Shown piece after piece: positions 17,044 through 27,275 of a stretch of 64,000 bases of DNA. The stretch comes from Gemmatimonadales bacterium. GTDB taxonomy: Bacteria > Gemmatimonadota > Gemmatimonadetes > Gemmatimonadales > GWC2-71-9. The position numbers and the translations under genes were made by a program. The number at the start of each line of letters is the position of its first letter. Positions within the stretch are counted from its first letter, which is position 1. Below the pieces are notes generated by a model. That model was not told the DNA's origin and ran no database searches. It saw only the letters and a program-made list of their open reading frames with translations. The stretch spans positions 124,001 to 188,000 of the forward strand of contig JAWKQM010000004.1 in assembly GCA_041390145.1 (NCBI GenBank). The letters run 5' to 3'.

Positions 17044-17660
17044 CAGTCTTTGACCTCATCGAGCGCGCGCCGGAGTCGCTCAAGCTCCTCGGGCGTGGCG
17101 CCCGCCACCGCGGCAATATCGATGGCCTCCGTGGCCGCCAGGGAAGGCACAGCCGCGACCTGCCGCTGACGCCGCAGGATCCACATCGAAAGGATGGCAA
17201 TGCCGGCCAGCATCAGGATGCCGGGGACGAAGTACCCGGCCAGGTTGAACCCTTCCACCTTGGGAGCCATCAGCGCCTGTTCGCCGTACTCACTGACGAA
17301 CGCCTCGCGGATCTGGTCCGCCGTCCGGTTGTCATTCCAGAGCGCGACGATCTCGCGATGCAGCGCCGGAGACGTCGTGCAGGTAAAGTCGGTGGTCCGG
17401 CAGGTGTAGATGTCGAGGTTGCAGCCGCACTGGCACTTGAGGGTCTTCTCGAGCTCCATGATCTGGGCGTCGTTGTCGGCGCCGACCGTCGGAGCGCGCT
17501 GCTGCACCGCGTTGGGATTGTAGAGCCGCCCGGCGTCCGCGCCACCCGAGGTCCCCTGCGCCGGGTCCTGCGCACGCAGTGTCCCGGCCCCGGCCAATGC
17601 CAGCCCACCAAGGGCAAACTGTCGCAGGAAGGCGCGGCGCTCAGTCATCGTATTGCTCAT
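17043..17660 (-). CDS. ccmH: Cytochrome c maturation protein CcmH
   Basis: 205 residues from ATG 17660; the alternative start at 17648 is 4 codons shorter. The N-terminus has a twin-arginine-like signal (ERRAFLRQFALGG). The thioredox motif is KCQCGCNLDIYTC, a variant of the usual LRCxxC, and conserved REIVALWNDNRT and SEYGEQ follow. A membrane helix near residue 155 anchors it. CcmH keeps apocytochrome CXXCH cysteines reduced for haem ligation. It lies 1 nt after ccmF and overlaps the CcmI-like gene. Confidence 0.88.
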   Translation of the reverse strand: MSNTMTERRAFLRQFALGGLALAGAGTLRAQDPAQGTSGGADAGRLYNPNAVQQRAPTVGADNDAQIMELEKTLKCQCGCNLDIYTCRTTDFTCTTSPALHREIVALWNDNRTADQIREAFVSEYGEQALMAPKVEGFNLAGYFVPGILMLAGIAILSMWILRRQRQVAAVPSLAATEAIDIAAVAGATPEELERLRRALDEVKD

Positions 17661-17661
17661 C

Positions 17662-19692
17662 TCAGGCGTTCTCCGCGCCGACCAGCGTGGCCTCATAGCC
17701 GGCCTGGGTGCGCCGCGTCTCGGCGATACCGCCGCCGCCGGGCCACATGGTCAGGATGCCGCCGACGACCAGCACCATCCCCGCAAACCAGACCCACCAG
17801 ACCAGTGGATTGATCGTGAAGCGGTAGACCGCTTCCTCCGTCCCGTTGACCGAGCCGGCATACACGATATAGAGGTCTTCCTTCAGGTCGCTCCGGATGC
17901 CGACTTCCGTGGACGGCTCGAACGTCGGCCGGCCGAAGCTGTCCACGTGCTGGCGCTTCTCGGACTTCATGACACCGAGTGACTTGCCGTTGTAGTCGAC
18001 CTGGACCGTCGCCGCCGACACCACGCGATTCAGGGCGTTGTACTGCGACACCCCAAGGTGGGTCAGCTTGTACGTGCCGCCGTACGGGCTCCGCATCTCG
18101 ATCGACTCACCCGGCTTCAGTGTGGCTTCCTGGTCAACCCGGAAGGCCATCCCGGTAAAGGCGATAAACATCAGCAGGATGCCGACGTGCACGATGTAGC
18201 CACCGTACCGGCGGCGGTTCCGGGCGATCAGGTTGAAGAACGCCCCCGGGATCGACTCGCCGTGCATGCGGCGGCGGGCCCGGATGCCGCGATAGAACTC
18301 CTGCACCACCGTCCCAAGCACGAAGGCGCCGAGCCCGATGGTCATGATCGGGTAGAGGTCCCGCATCCCGTCGATGACGAGGGCCAGCGTCACGAGGAGC
18401 CCGAAGGAGACGGGAAGCACGAACTGCCGCTGCAGGTTGCGGGCGGTCGCCTTGCGCCAGGCGATGAGCGGCCCGATTCCGGTCAGCGCCAGCAGGAAGA
18501 GGCCGAGGGGCACGTTCACCCGGTTGAAGAAGGGGGGGCCCACCGTGATCTTGCTGCCCCGCACCGCCTCGGAGAGGATCGGGAAGAGCGTTCCCCAGAG
18601 CACCGAGAACGCGATGCCGACCAGCGCCAGGTTGTTGAAGAGGAAGGCGGCTTCTCGGCTCAGCATGGATTCCAGCTTCGCGTCAGGCTCCAACTCGTCC
18701 CACCGCGTATACAGCATCGTGAAGCTGAGCACGCCCGCCACGAGCAGGAAGGCCAGGAAGAAGTAGCCGACGTTGGACTGCGTGAAGCTGTGCACGCTGG
18801 CGATGACGCCGGACCGCGTAATGAACGTGCCGAAGATGCTCAGCAGGAAGGTCGCGACGATGAGCGAGAGGTTCCATCGCTTGAGCATCCCCCGCTTCTC
18901 CTGAATCATGACGGAGTGCAGGAACGCCGTCATGGTCAGCCAGGGCAGGAAGCTGGCGTTCTCGACCGGGTCCCACGCCCAGTAGCCGCCCCAGCCGAGC
19001 TCCACGTACGCCCACCACATGCCCAGCACGATGCCGATTGAAAGGAAGACCCACGAGACCAGGGTCCACTTCCGGATGGCCACGATCCAGCCGCTGTCGA
19101 GCCGGCGCCGGAGCAGGGCGGCAATGGCGAACGCGAAGGGAATGGTGACGCTGATGTAGCCGAGGTAGAGCATCGGCGGATGCATGACCATGCCGATATT
19201 CTGGAGCTGCGGATTGAGCCCGCGGCCGTCCTCAGGGATGAACGCCAGGCGGGCGAAGGGATTGGCCGCAAAGAGCATCACGGTGACGAAGAACGCCACC
19301 ACGATGTTCGTGACACCCGCCACGTACGGTAGCAGATCGGCATAGCGGCGCGAGGTGATCCACTGGGCCACTGCCGAGAAGCAGGCCAGCACCACCGCCC
19401 AGAAGAGCAGCGAGCCCTTCTGCCCGGCCCAGAAGGCCGACACGATGTAGTACGTCGGGAGATTCCTGGAGGTGTACGACGCCACGTACTCGATGTTGAA
19501 GTCGTGGGCGAAGAGTCCCTTCCAGAGCGACAGCGAGGCCACCAGGAGTGCGGCCGCGAGGGCGTAGGACGACCGGATGACGGTCCGCTCAAGGTCGGGA
19601 CGGTCCTGCCATTTGCCCGAGAACGAGAGCACCGCGCCGAACACACCGATCAGTAGTGCGACCCACAACGAAAACTGCCCAAGGAGTGTCAT
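17662..19692 (-). CDS. ccmF: Cytochrome c haem lyase subunit CcmF
   Basis: 676 residues, highly hydrophobic with about 13-15 membrane segments. The WWD domain is present as WGGYWAWDPVENASFLPW. A soluble periplasmic loop lies before the last helix. CcmF transfers haem from CcmE to apocytochromes at the inner membrane's outer face. It starts 6 nt after the ccmE stop. ccmA-D were not found in the window. The three multihaem cytochromes at 31-38 kb are obvious clients. Confidence 0.95.
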   Translation of the reverse strand: MTLLGQFSLWVALLIGVFGAVLSFSGKWQDRPDLERTVIRSSYALAAALLVASLSLWKGLFAHDFNIEYVASYTSRNLPTYYIVSAFWAGQKGSLLFWAVVLACFSAVAQWITSRRYADLLPYVAGVTNIVVAFFVTVMLFAANPFARLAFIPEDGRGLNPQLQNIGMVMHPPMLYLGYISVTIPFAFAIAALLRRRLDSGWIVAIRKWTLVSWVFLSIGIVLGMWWAYVELGWGGYWAWDPVENASFLPWLTMTAFLHSVMIQEKRGMLKRWNLSLIVATFLLSIFGTFITRSGVIASVHSFTQSNVGYFFLAFLLVAGVLSFTMLYTRWDELEPDAKLESMLSREAAFLFNNLALVGIAFSVLWGTLFPILSEAVRGSKITVGPPFFNRVNVPLGLFLLALTGIGPLIAWRKATARNLQRQFVLPVSFGLLVTLALVIDGMRDLYPIMTIGLGAFVLGTVVQEFYRGIRARRRMHGESIPGAFFNLIARNRRRYGGYIVHVGILLMFIAFTGMAFRVDQEATLKPGESIEMRSPYGGTYKLTHLGVSQYNALNRVVSAATVQVDYNGKSLGVMKSEKRQHVDSFGRPTFEPSTEVGIRSDLKEDLYIVYAGSVNGTEEAVYRFTINPLVWWVWFAGMVLVVGGILTMWPGGGGIAETRRTQAGYEATLVGAENA

Positions 19693-19698
19693 TGCGCG

Positions 19699-20118
19699 TC
19701 AGGCTGCGGGAGCTTCAGGAGTGGCCTCGTAGCGCGATCCGCACTTGGCCAGCACATCGGTGGCGTGGAACACGCCATCGGCGCCAAGCCGACCTTCGAC
19801 CACAACCTCGATGTCGCTGGCGTCGGTGAAGGTGTCGGGAACCAGGCCGCGGTAGGTCACCGGGTAGACCTGCGCGCCGTCGGTCACCTTGAAGTCCACC
19901 GTCTGGGTGGCGGCGTCCCGCACGACCGACCCCGGCACGACGCGGGCGCCCATCTTGACGCCGACGTTGTGAAAGGTGGGATCCGCGGAGGCCTTCGAGG
20001 CCAGCTCCGTCGGGGTGAGGAAATAGACGCCCGTCTCCTTTACCCCCTGGAACATCAAGAGGCCGACGCTACCGACGATCAGCACCGCGCCGAAGAGGAA
20101 CTTGTGGCCAGGCTTCAT
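19699..20118 (-). CDS. ccmE: Haem chaperone CcmE, CxxxY variant
   Basis: 139 residues from ATG 20118, with GGGAG 8 nt upstream; the longer reading from 20163 lacks such a site. The N-terminal anchor KFLFGAVLIVGSVGLLMF is followed by the OB-fold domain. The haem-binding motif near the end reads LAKCGSRYEA, so the covalent ligand is Cys (CxxxY) where proteobacterial CcmE has HxxxY. CxxxY forms are known from archaea and some bacteria such as Desulfovibrio. It hands haem to CcmF, encoded next. Confidence 0.9.
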   Translation of the reverse strand: MKPGHKFLFGAVLIVGSVGLLMFQGVKETGVYFLTPTELASKASADPTFHNVGVKMGARVVPGSVVRDAATQTVDFKVTDGAQVYPVTYRGLVPDTFTDASDIEVVVEGRLGADGVFHATDVLAKCGSRYEATPEAPAA

Positions 20119-20236
20119 GGTCCCGCTCCCTGCATATGGTTGGATTCCGACCAGACTCATCAAGAATCAACAGCCGGCCGCCCGGGAGCAACCCCCCGAA
20201 CGGTCGATTAAGGAACTCTTCACGCCGACTTTAGCT

Positions 20237-21040
20237 TCACTGCCCCGCGGTGGCCGCCTGCTGGAAGTCGGTCATCATCCGCTCATGGTCGCCGTACTCG
20301 GGACGGCCCTTCTTCATTTCTGCATCGTAATGTGACAGGAAGTCCTTGTACGCCTTCTTCAGCGCAGCATCGTCCTTGTTCCACCGGGCTACCGTGCCCT
20401 GGATCACATACCCGAAGAGGTGCCCCGGGTCCTTCATCAGGAGGGTATCGGCGATGGCGCTCGCCCCGGCCACGTCGCCGCTGTGCAACTTCAGGGTGGC
20501 CAGGTGGAACCGGGCGTCAGCGTCGATGATCTCGAGCCGCTCATACGCCACCAGCGCCATCGGCGTGAACTGCGTCACCGTCTGCTGGTCGCCCGACTCG
20601 GCGGCCCGCATGATCCTGTTGTAGAGCCGATCGAACTGCTCGCGCGGCGTCATCGTGCTCAGGTCGGGCGGCGTGCCGTCCCCGGAGCCTCCCGCGAACG
20701 GGGCCACGGCCCCGCCGGCGCCGACCGCACCGGCTGCTTCCGGGGCGCCGCCGCTGCCGCGTACCACCAGGGCGAGCACCGCGACGAGGAGCACGGCACA
20801 GACCGCCGCCGCCACCCCCCACGCCTTCCGGTCACCCGGCGCCGCGGCCGACGCACCCTGCCCCGCAGGTGCTCCACCCCCGCTTGGCGTGCCACACTGG
20901 GTGCAGAATTTGGCGCCAGCCGCCAGCGGCGCGTGGCAGGACCCGCAGGTACGCGGGCCGAGGCTCGCGCCACAGTGACGACAAAACTTCCCTTCGGCGT
21001 CGGCGCCGCACGAGGGGCAACGCGTGGTCTTGGAGGCCAT
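20237..21040 (-). CDS. Zinc-ribbon membrane protein with TPR-like C-terminus
   Basis: 267 residues. Two zinc ribbons occupy the N-terminus (CPSCGADAEGKFCRHCG, CGSCHAPLAAGAKFCTQCG). A membrane helix follows near residues 74-93 (VAAAVCAVLLVAVLALVV), then an Ala/Gly-rich linker and a helical TPR-like region (LKLHSGDVAGASAIADTLL). It lies 118 nt upstream of ccmE on the same strand and shares the zinc-ribbon theme with the CcmI-like protein at the far end of the ccm genes. A part in cytochrome maturation is possible but unproven. Confidence 0.7.
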   Translation of the reverse strand: MASKTTRCPSCGADAEGKFCRHCGASLGPRTCGSCHAPLAAGAKFCTQCGTPSGGGAPAGQGASAAAPGDRKAWGVAAAVCAVLLVAVLALVVRGSGGAPEAAGAVGAGGAVAPFAGGSGDGTPPDLSTMTPREQFDRLYNRIMRAAESGDQQTVTQFTPMALVAYERLEIIDADARFHLATLKLHSGDVAGASAIADTLLMKDPGHLFGYVIQGTVARWNKDDAALKKAYKDFLSHYDAEMKKGRPEYGDHERMMTDFQQAATAGQ

Positions 21041-21131
21041 CAGACAGAATCCAGGGTATGAGGGTGGATGACGATCCGGACAAATCTAGCCAGACCGCCG
21101 CAAGAGCGGGACCGGAATACTACTGAGGGGG

Positions 21132-22190
21132 TCAGCAGATGCGAGGGAGCTGGTCTCCAGGCAACATATCGACGATTCGGGTGCCTCCGAGGCCGGTCCG
21201 CAGGACAACCATGCCGGGGTGCTCGGCGACCGCCGTCCCGGCAATGACTGCCTGCGCGCCGAGGGGGTGACTCCGGAGAGCCGCCAGGGCCGTCTCCGCG
21301 GCGTCCGCCGCAACGAACGCCACGAGGACGCCTTCATTCGCGACGTACATGACATCCAGTCCGAGGAGATCGCAGACCGAGGCGACCGGACCAGGGACGG
21401 GGAGCGCGCCGTCCTCGAGCACCACGCCCACACTGGAGGCGGACGCGATCTCGTTCAGGGCGCTCGCGAGGCCGCCCCTGGTCGGGTCGCGAAGGACATG
21501 GACCGACGCCCCGACCGACTCCCTCAACAACGCCACCAGCGGGAGGAGGGTGGCCGCGTCGCTCTCAATGGCGGCCTCGAAGGCGATCCCCTCGCGTGCT
21601 GCCATGATTGCCGTACCATGCGAGCCGATCGGTCCGCTGACGAGAACGGCGTCCCCGGCTTGCGCCCGGTCGGGGCCGGGGCGGAAAGAGGGGTGTAACG
21701 TCCCGATACCGGTCGTGTTGATGTAGAGCTTGTCCGCCTTCCCTCGCTCCACGACCTTGGTGTCTCCCGACACCACCGGGACCCCCGCGGCGCCGGCCGC
21801 TGCCGCCATCGACGCCAGGACTCGGTCCAGCAGGGTCAGGTCGAGCCCCTCCTCCAGCACGAAGCCGACGGTCAGGCACACCGGCGTCGCCCCGACCATG
21901 GCGAGGTCATTCAAGGTCCCGTGCACCGACAGCGAACCGATATTGCCACCGGGAAACTCGACCGGGCTCACCACGAAGGTGTCGGTCGAGATAGCCACCT
22001 CCTGCCCGTTCACCGGGAGGACGGCTGCGTCGCCGAGTTGCTCGAGCACCGGGTTCCCGAGGTGCGGCAGGAACCGCTCCTTGAGGAGCGCCGCGCTCAG
22101 CTTGCCGCCGGAGCCATGGCCCAGCTGGACGCGGTCGGTTGCCACGATGGGCACCGGACAGGTGGGACCGCCGCCGATGGTGATCGTCAT
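21132..22190 (-). CDS. hypE: Hydrogenase maturation protein HypE
   Basis: 352 residues from ATG 22190, 1 nt after the hypD stop. A longer reading to 22325 overlaps hypD and is rejected. The N-terminal GHGSGGKLSAAL and the AIR-synthase-like core are present. The protein ends exactly in PRIC, the C-terminal cysteine that receives the carbamoyl group from HypF and is dehydrated to thiocyanate, the CN ligand source for the Fe site. It is the last gene of the hydrogenase operon. Confidence 0.96.
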   Translation of the reverse strand: MTITIGGGPTCPVPIVATDRVQLGHGSGGKLSAALLKERFLPHLGNPVLEQLGDAAVLPVNGQEVAISTDTFVVSPVEFPGGNIGSLSVHGTLNDLAMVGATPVCLTVGFVLEEGLDLTLLDRVLASMAAAAGAAGVPVVSGDTKVVERGKADKLYINTTGIGTLHPSFRPGPDRAQAGDAVLVSGPIGSHGTAIMAAREGIAFEAAIESDAATLLPLVALLRESVGASVHVLRDPTRGGLASALNEIASASSVGVVLEDGALPVPGPVASVCDLLGLDVMYVANEGVLVAFVAADAAETALAALRSHPLGAQAVIAGTAVAEHPGMVVLRTGLGGTRIVDMLPGDQLPRIC

Positions 22191-22191
22191 G

Positions 22192-23297
<1,106 letters not shown>

Positions 23298-23301
<4 letters not shown>

Positions 23302-23552
23302 GGCGCTGCCCCGAGCTCCCCCTCGAGCAGGCTCATCTCACGGAGCATCTCGTACGTGCGCAGGGCCTCCTCCTCGTCCACCTTCGAGATCGCGAAGCCG
23401 ACGTGGACCACCACGTAGTCCCCCGCCTTCACCTCGTCGGCCACGTAGGCCAGGCAGACCTCGCGGCGGACCCCGCCGAAGTCCACGGTGCCCATCGGCA
23501 GTCCGCGATCGCCGCGGATGTCCACGATCTGTCCAGGAATGCCGAGACACAT
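23298..23552 (-). CDS. hypC: Hydrogenase maturation chaperone HypC
   Basis: 84 residues. It begins MCLGIPGQIVDI, with the essential Cys 2 (exposed after Met removal) that binds the iron unit and the large subunit. DYVVVHVGFAI is the second conserved block. A ribosome binding site (AGGAGGCGTTCC) lies just upstream of the ATG. It is separated from hypF by 26 nt, the widest gap in the operon. Confidence 0.96.
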
Positions 23553-23578
23553 GGAACGCCTCCTTCAGGTTCAGTCGG

Positions 23579-25909
23579 TCAACGCGCCAGCCGAGCGGCG
23601 GCGACCGCGGCTTGTCCAAAGCTGATGGCACCATCGTTGGGGCTGAGGTGTCGCGGCCAGAGCACGGTCATGCCGAATCCCTGCAACCGTCCCACCATCG
23701 ACGTCAGGAGTCGCGCGTTCTGGAAGGTGCCTCCGCCAAGGGTCACGGCGCGGATGCCACTTTCTTCCGACACCCGGCGGATTACCTCGGCGGCTGCCCA
23801 CGCGACGCTCGCATGAAAATCCGCCGCCAGGTCGGCGATATTGTCCCCGCGCTGGCGCCGCGAGCCGATCACCGCCAGCAGGTGCAGCGGATCGATGACC
23901 CAGGCTCCCTCCTCGGACCGCTCCAGCCCCACCCGAATTTCGGAGGCAACCCGCCGCCCCGCGAGGGACTCGAGTTCCATCGCGGCCTGCCCCTCGTAGT
24001 CCGCCTTGAGGCGAAGGCCGAGCACCGCGGCGGCCGCATCGAAGAGACGACCCATCGACGAGGCCCAGGGCGCGTTGACGCCGCGGGTCGCCTGCAGCTC
24101 CGCGATGGCGCGTTCCGCCTCCTGAATCCCGTCCAGCGCAAGCGTGAACGCAGGCCCCAGCTGCTGGTCGAGCATTAGGTAGCCGAGGGCGGCACGCCAG
24201 GGGTTCCGGGCGGCGAGATCCCCGCCGGGGAGCGGGGCCGGCCGCAGGTGGCCGACCCGGCGGAACCCGACGAGGTCGGCCTGCAGCACTTCGCCGCCCC
24301 AGACGCCGCCATCCGACCCGTAACCTACCCCGTCGAACGCGAGCGCGAGCACCGGGTCGGTGCGTCCATGCTCCGCCATGACGGCCGCCGCGTGGGCGTG
24401 GTGGTGCTGCACCGGCTCCAGCACCCGGAGCCCCGATTCCCGCGCCACGCGGGTCGAGAAGTACCCCGGGTGCAAGTCATGAACGACGGCCTCCGGCTCA
24501 ATGCGGAACAGCGTCTTGAACCGGGCCAGCGCCGCGTTGAAGTGCTCCAGCGTCTCCAGGTTCTCGAGATCGCCGATATGCTGGCTCACGTAGGCGCGCG
24601 ATCCGTGGACCAGCGTGAAGGTGTTCTTGAGGTGCGGTCCGACCGCCAGGAACGGCACCGGGCTCCCGATGGGCAGGTCGAGCGGGAGGGGCGCGTACCC
24701 GCGCGCGCGCCGCATCAGGACCGGGCCGAGTTCCGTTGGCCGCACCACCGAGTCGTCGTAGCGGGCGACGATCTCGCGGTCGTGGAGGAGGAAACCGTCG
24801 GCGATCCCCTCCAGCCGGGCCAGCGCCTCCTCGTTGCCGATGGCGATGGGCTCCTCGCTGACATTCCCGCTCGTCATGACCAGGGGACGCCGCACCCGGT
24901 CAAGGAGGAGGTCGTGCAGCGGCGTCGCCGGGAGCATGACGCCCACCCACGCGAGTCCTGGCGCAATCCCGTCTGCCAGCGGATCCCGCTCTCCCCGGGC
25001 AAGGAGGACGATGGGGCGCATGGGCGAGCGGAGCAGCATCGCCTCATCCCGCCCAACCATGCCGATGGTTCCCGCCTCCTCCACGGTCCGGACCATCACG
25101 GCCAGCGGCTTGGCCTCCCGGCGTTTGCGCAGCCGAAGCTCGGCCACCGCCGACGGATTGGTGGCATCCACGGCAAGCTGGAAGCCGCCGACCCCCCGGA
25201 GCGCCACCACTCCGCCTTTGAAAAGCGTCAGCGCCGCGGCGGAGAGCGCTTCATCCGAGCCGATGGTCTGGGGTACCCCATCGAGCAGGGTGTACCAGAG
25301 GCGCGGCCCGCACGCGGGGCAGCTGTTCGTTTCCGAATGGTACCGCCGGTCTCCGGGTGATTCGTATTCCCGCTGGCAGGCCTCGCACTGCGCGAAGGCC
25401 GCCATGCTGGTCCGCGCCCGGTCGTAGGGCATCGACTCGATGACCGTGAAGCGCGGGCCACAATCGGTGCAGGTGACAAACGGATATCCGTACCGGCGGT
25501 CGGCGGGATCCCGGAGCTCGGTCTCGCACGCGGCGCAGACCGCCACGTCGGGCGAGACCGGCTGCCGGCGGTTGGGTTCGTCCTCGCTGGCCTCGATGGA
25601 AAAACCGGAGAGTCCCGTCACGACGCGCGGCAGGACCGCGACGCGCTCAATCTGCGCGAGGGGCGGCGCCTCGAGTTCAAGCGCGGCCAGGAACTCTGCC
25701 AGGGCGCGGGGGGCGCCTTCGACCTCGATCCGGACTTCCCCCGCGGCATTGAGGACCCAGCCATCGAGGTGATGACGCACGGCCAGCCGATGCACAAAGG
25801 GGCGGAAACCCACCCCCTGTACAACGCCCGTGACCCGGACGGCACGCCCCTCCCGATCGTTCAGACCGATATGGGACGCCGCGCCAGCTGCCGGAGAAAG
25901 TTGAACCAC
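23579..25909 (-). CDS. hypF: Carbamoyltransferase HypF
   Basis: 776 residues. In order: acylphosphatase domain (VTGVVQGVGFRPF, residues about 27-39), two zinc fingers (CAACETEL, CTDCGPRF, CEACQREY, CPACGPR), a YrdC-like domain, and a Kae1-like C-terminal domain with HHHAHAAAVMAEHG and GVGYGSDGGVWGGE. HypF makes the carbamoyl group passed to HypE. Start codon GTG at 25909 lies inside hypB, a 49-nt overlap; a start slightly further in, nearer the acylphosphatase motif, is possible. Confidence 0.95.
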   Translation of the reverse strand: MVQLSPAAGAASHIGLNDREGRAVRVTGVVQGVGFRPFVHRLAVRHHLDGWVLNAAGEVRIEVEGAPRALAEFLAALELEAPPLAQIERVAVLPRVVTGLSGFSIEASEDEPNRRQPVSPDVAVCAACETELRDPADRRYGYPFVTCTDCGPRFTVIESMPYDRARTSMAAFAQCEACQREYESPGDRRYHSETNSCPACGPRLWYTLLDGVPQTIGSDEALSAAALTLFKGGVVALRGVGGFQLAVDATNPSAVAELRLRKRREAKPLAVMVRTVEEAGTIGMVGRDEAMLLRSPMRPIVLLARGERDPLADGIAPGLAWVGVMLPATPLHDLLLDRVRRPLVMTSGNVSEEPIAIGNEEALARLEGIADGFLLHDREIVARYDDSVVRPTELGPVLMRRARGYAPLPLDLPIGSPVPFLAVGPHLKNTFTLVHGSRAYVSQHIGDLENLETLEHFNAALARFKTLFRIEPEAVVHDLHPGYFSTRVARESGLRVLEPVQHHHAHAAAVMAEHGRTDPVLALAFDGVGYGSDGGVWGGEVLQADLVGFRRVGHLRPAPLPGGDLAARNPWRAALGYLMLDQQLGPAFTLALDGIQEAERAIAELQATRGVNAPWASSMGRLFDAAAAVLGLRLKADYEGQAAMELESLAGRRVASEIRVGLERSEEGAWVIDPLHLLAVIGSRRQRGDNIADLAADFHASVAWAAAEVIRRVSEESGIRAVTLGGGTFQNARLLTSMVGRLQGFGMTVLWPRHLSPNDGAISFGQAAVAAARLAR

Positions 25910-26532
25910 GTGTCGAGCCCCTCACCAGTCTGGGCGGAGGTCCGGAAGAACTCCAGCTCCGGGTTGACCTCCCGCGCGAAGCCGAGCGCCTGCTCGACAT
26001 TGAATGGAACGTGGGGAAGCAGGTCGATCTTCGTCAGGACCGCGTACTTGGCCTGCCGGAACACCTTGGGATACTTGAGCGGCTTGTCCTCTCCTTCGGT
26101 AACCGAGAAGAGCACCACCTTGGCGTCCTCCCCAAGGTCCCAGCTGGCTGGACACACGAGGTTGCCGACGTTTTCCACGAAGAGCAAGTCGGTGGCGGCG
26201 AGGTCGATGGCCTCCAGCGCGGTATCGACCTGCTTTGCGTCGAGGTGACAGGCTCCGCCGGTGACCACCGCCTGCACCAGGCGGCTCGTGTGCCGGGCCA
26301 GGCGGTCCGCGTCGTTCTGGGTCTGGACGTCGCCGGTGACCACGGCCATCCGGAGTTCCTCGCCAAGCGCGGCGAGGGTGCGCTCGAGCAGCAGCGTCTT
26401 TCCCGAGCCGGGGGACGAGACAAAGTTGAGCGCCGGCACGCCGGCCGCGGCGAGCCGCGCCCGCACCGTCTCGGCGATCTCGTTGTTGCGAGCCATGACC
26501 GGCTCGCGGAGTTCAATCGTCCTGACGGTCAT
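25861..26532 (-). CDS. hypB: Hydrogenase nickel-insertion GTPase HypB
   Basis: 223 residues from ATG 26532, chosen because the sequence then begins with the family's TIELREPVMARNNEIAE block. The P-loop SSPGSGKT, the metal-site motif GGACHLDA and the GTP base motif LTKIDLL are intact. There is no His-rich nickel-storage N-terminus. HypB works with HypA to insert Ni into the large subunit. It overlaps hypA by 20 nt and hypF by 49 nt. Confidence 0.95.
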   Translation of the reverse strand: MTVRTIELREPVMARNNEIAETVRARLAAAGVPALNFVSSPGSGKTLLLERTLAALGEELRMAVVTGDVQTQNDADRLARHTSRLVQAVVTGGACHLDAKQVDTALEAIDLAATDLLFVENVGNLVCPASWDLGEDAKVVLFSVTEGEDKPLKYPKVFRQAKYAVLTKIDLLPHVPFNVEQALGFAREVNPELEFFRTSAQTGEGLDTWFNFLRQLARRPISV

Positions 26533-26773
26533 CGTCGAGCTCCAGGTAGGTGACGCGGAGCACATCGCCCGCGCAGCGGGTCATTTCCGGACGCGCCTTG
26601 TGGAATGGCGGCGACGCAAGGAGCGCCTCGAGGCAGAACAGAAGATTGTCGGGCTCGAGGCCGGAGTCGTCCCCGACATCAAGTCCGACGGTGATGAGCT
26701 GCGGGAGTTCCACCGGGGAAAGGCGCTCCTCCGCCAGCCGGCAGACCTCCACCGCGACGCTCATTTCATGCAT
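26513..26773 (-). CDS. hypA: HypA-like nickel chaperone lacking the zinc domain
   Basis: 86 residues; the usual length is about 113-118. The N-terminal MHE nickel-binding start is present, and the first about 60 residues fit HypA (EMSVAVEVCRLAEERL, GLEPDNLLFCLEALL). The zinc domain with two CXXC pairs is absent: the sequence goes from TRCAG straight to VLRVTYLELDD, which matches the end of normal HypA. Only single cysteines remain (11, 47, 67). It overlaps both neighbours, so the position in the hyp operon supports the assignment. Confidence 0.85.
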   Translation of the reverse strand: MHEMSVAVEVCRLAEERLSPVELPQLITVGLDVGDDSGLEPDNLLFCLEALLASPPFHKARPEMTRCAGDVLRVTYLELDDDRQDD

Positions 26774-27275
26774 GGGCCGGCGTCCGCGGCGAGACGCGGA
26801 TACCCCATTCCCTCAATTGCCCGGCCATCCGCCCCGGAAGGCGGTGGGTGCCCCGCTCGACCGCCGGCGTCATGTCCCGCCGCATCTCGATCATCTCCGG
26901 TTCGACACCGAGCGCCACCGTCATCGCCGGCAGCGTGCCCCGCACCTGTGCCAGCGTGAGCACGTCCACGATGTCGACCTGGTGCGCCGAGAGCTTCTGC
27001 CCCAGAATCTTCGGCAGGTCCGGGCCGTCGAGAAAGACATCGGCGCCGGGCTCAAGGCCGGCACGGATGGCGTCCACGAGCAGAAGCTTGCCGGCGGACT
27101 CAATGTATGGAAGGAGGTTCATGCCCCAGGTGCCACCGTCCATCAACTCGACGCCGTCCCCCACCTCAAACCGGTCACGGAATTGCTCGAGCGCGATGAT
27201 GCCGACGCCGTCGTCTCCCATGATCGGGTTGCCGAGGCCCAGGACGAGGACCGGCCGGTGGCTATTCGTCCACAT
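26766..27275 (-). CDS. hyaD: [NiFe] hydrogenase maturation endopeptidase
   Basis: 169 residues from ATG 27275; the longer reading to 27335 lies inside the cytochrome b gene. LGLGNPIMGDDGVG is the family's N-terminal block with the Glu/Asp nickel ligand position, LMDGGTWGMNLLPYI the second block, and HQVDIVDVL contains the conserved histidine. It removes the 15-residue C-terminal tail of the large subunit after nickel insertion. It overlaps both the cytochrome b and hypA genes. HyaD/HybD-type naming is by similarity. Confidence 0.93.
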   Translation of the reverse strand: MWTNSHRPVLVLGLGNPIMGDDGVGIIALEQFRDRFEVGDGVELMDGGTWGMNLLPYIESAGKLLLVDAIRAGLEPGADVFLDGPDLPKILGQKLSAHQVDIVDVLTLAQVRGTLPAMTVALGVEPEMIEMRRDMTPAVERGTHRLPGRMAGQLREWGIRVSPRTPAHA

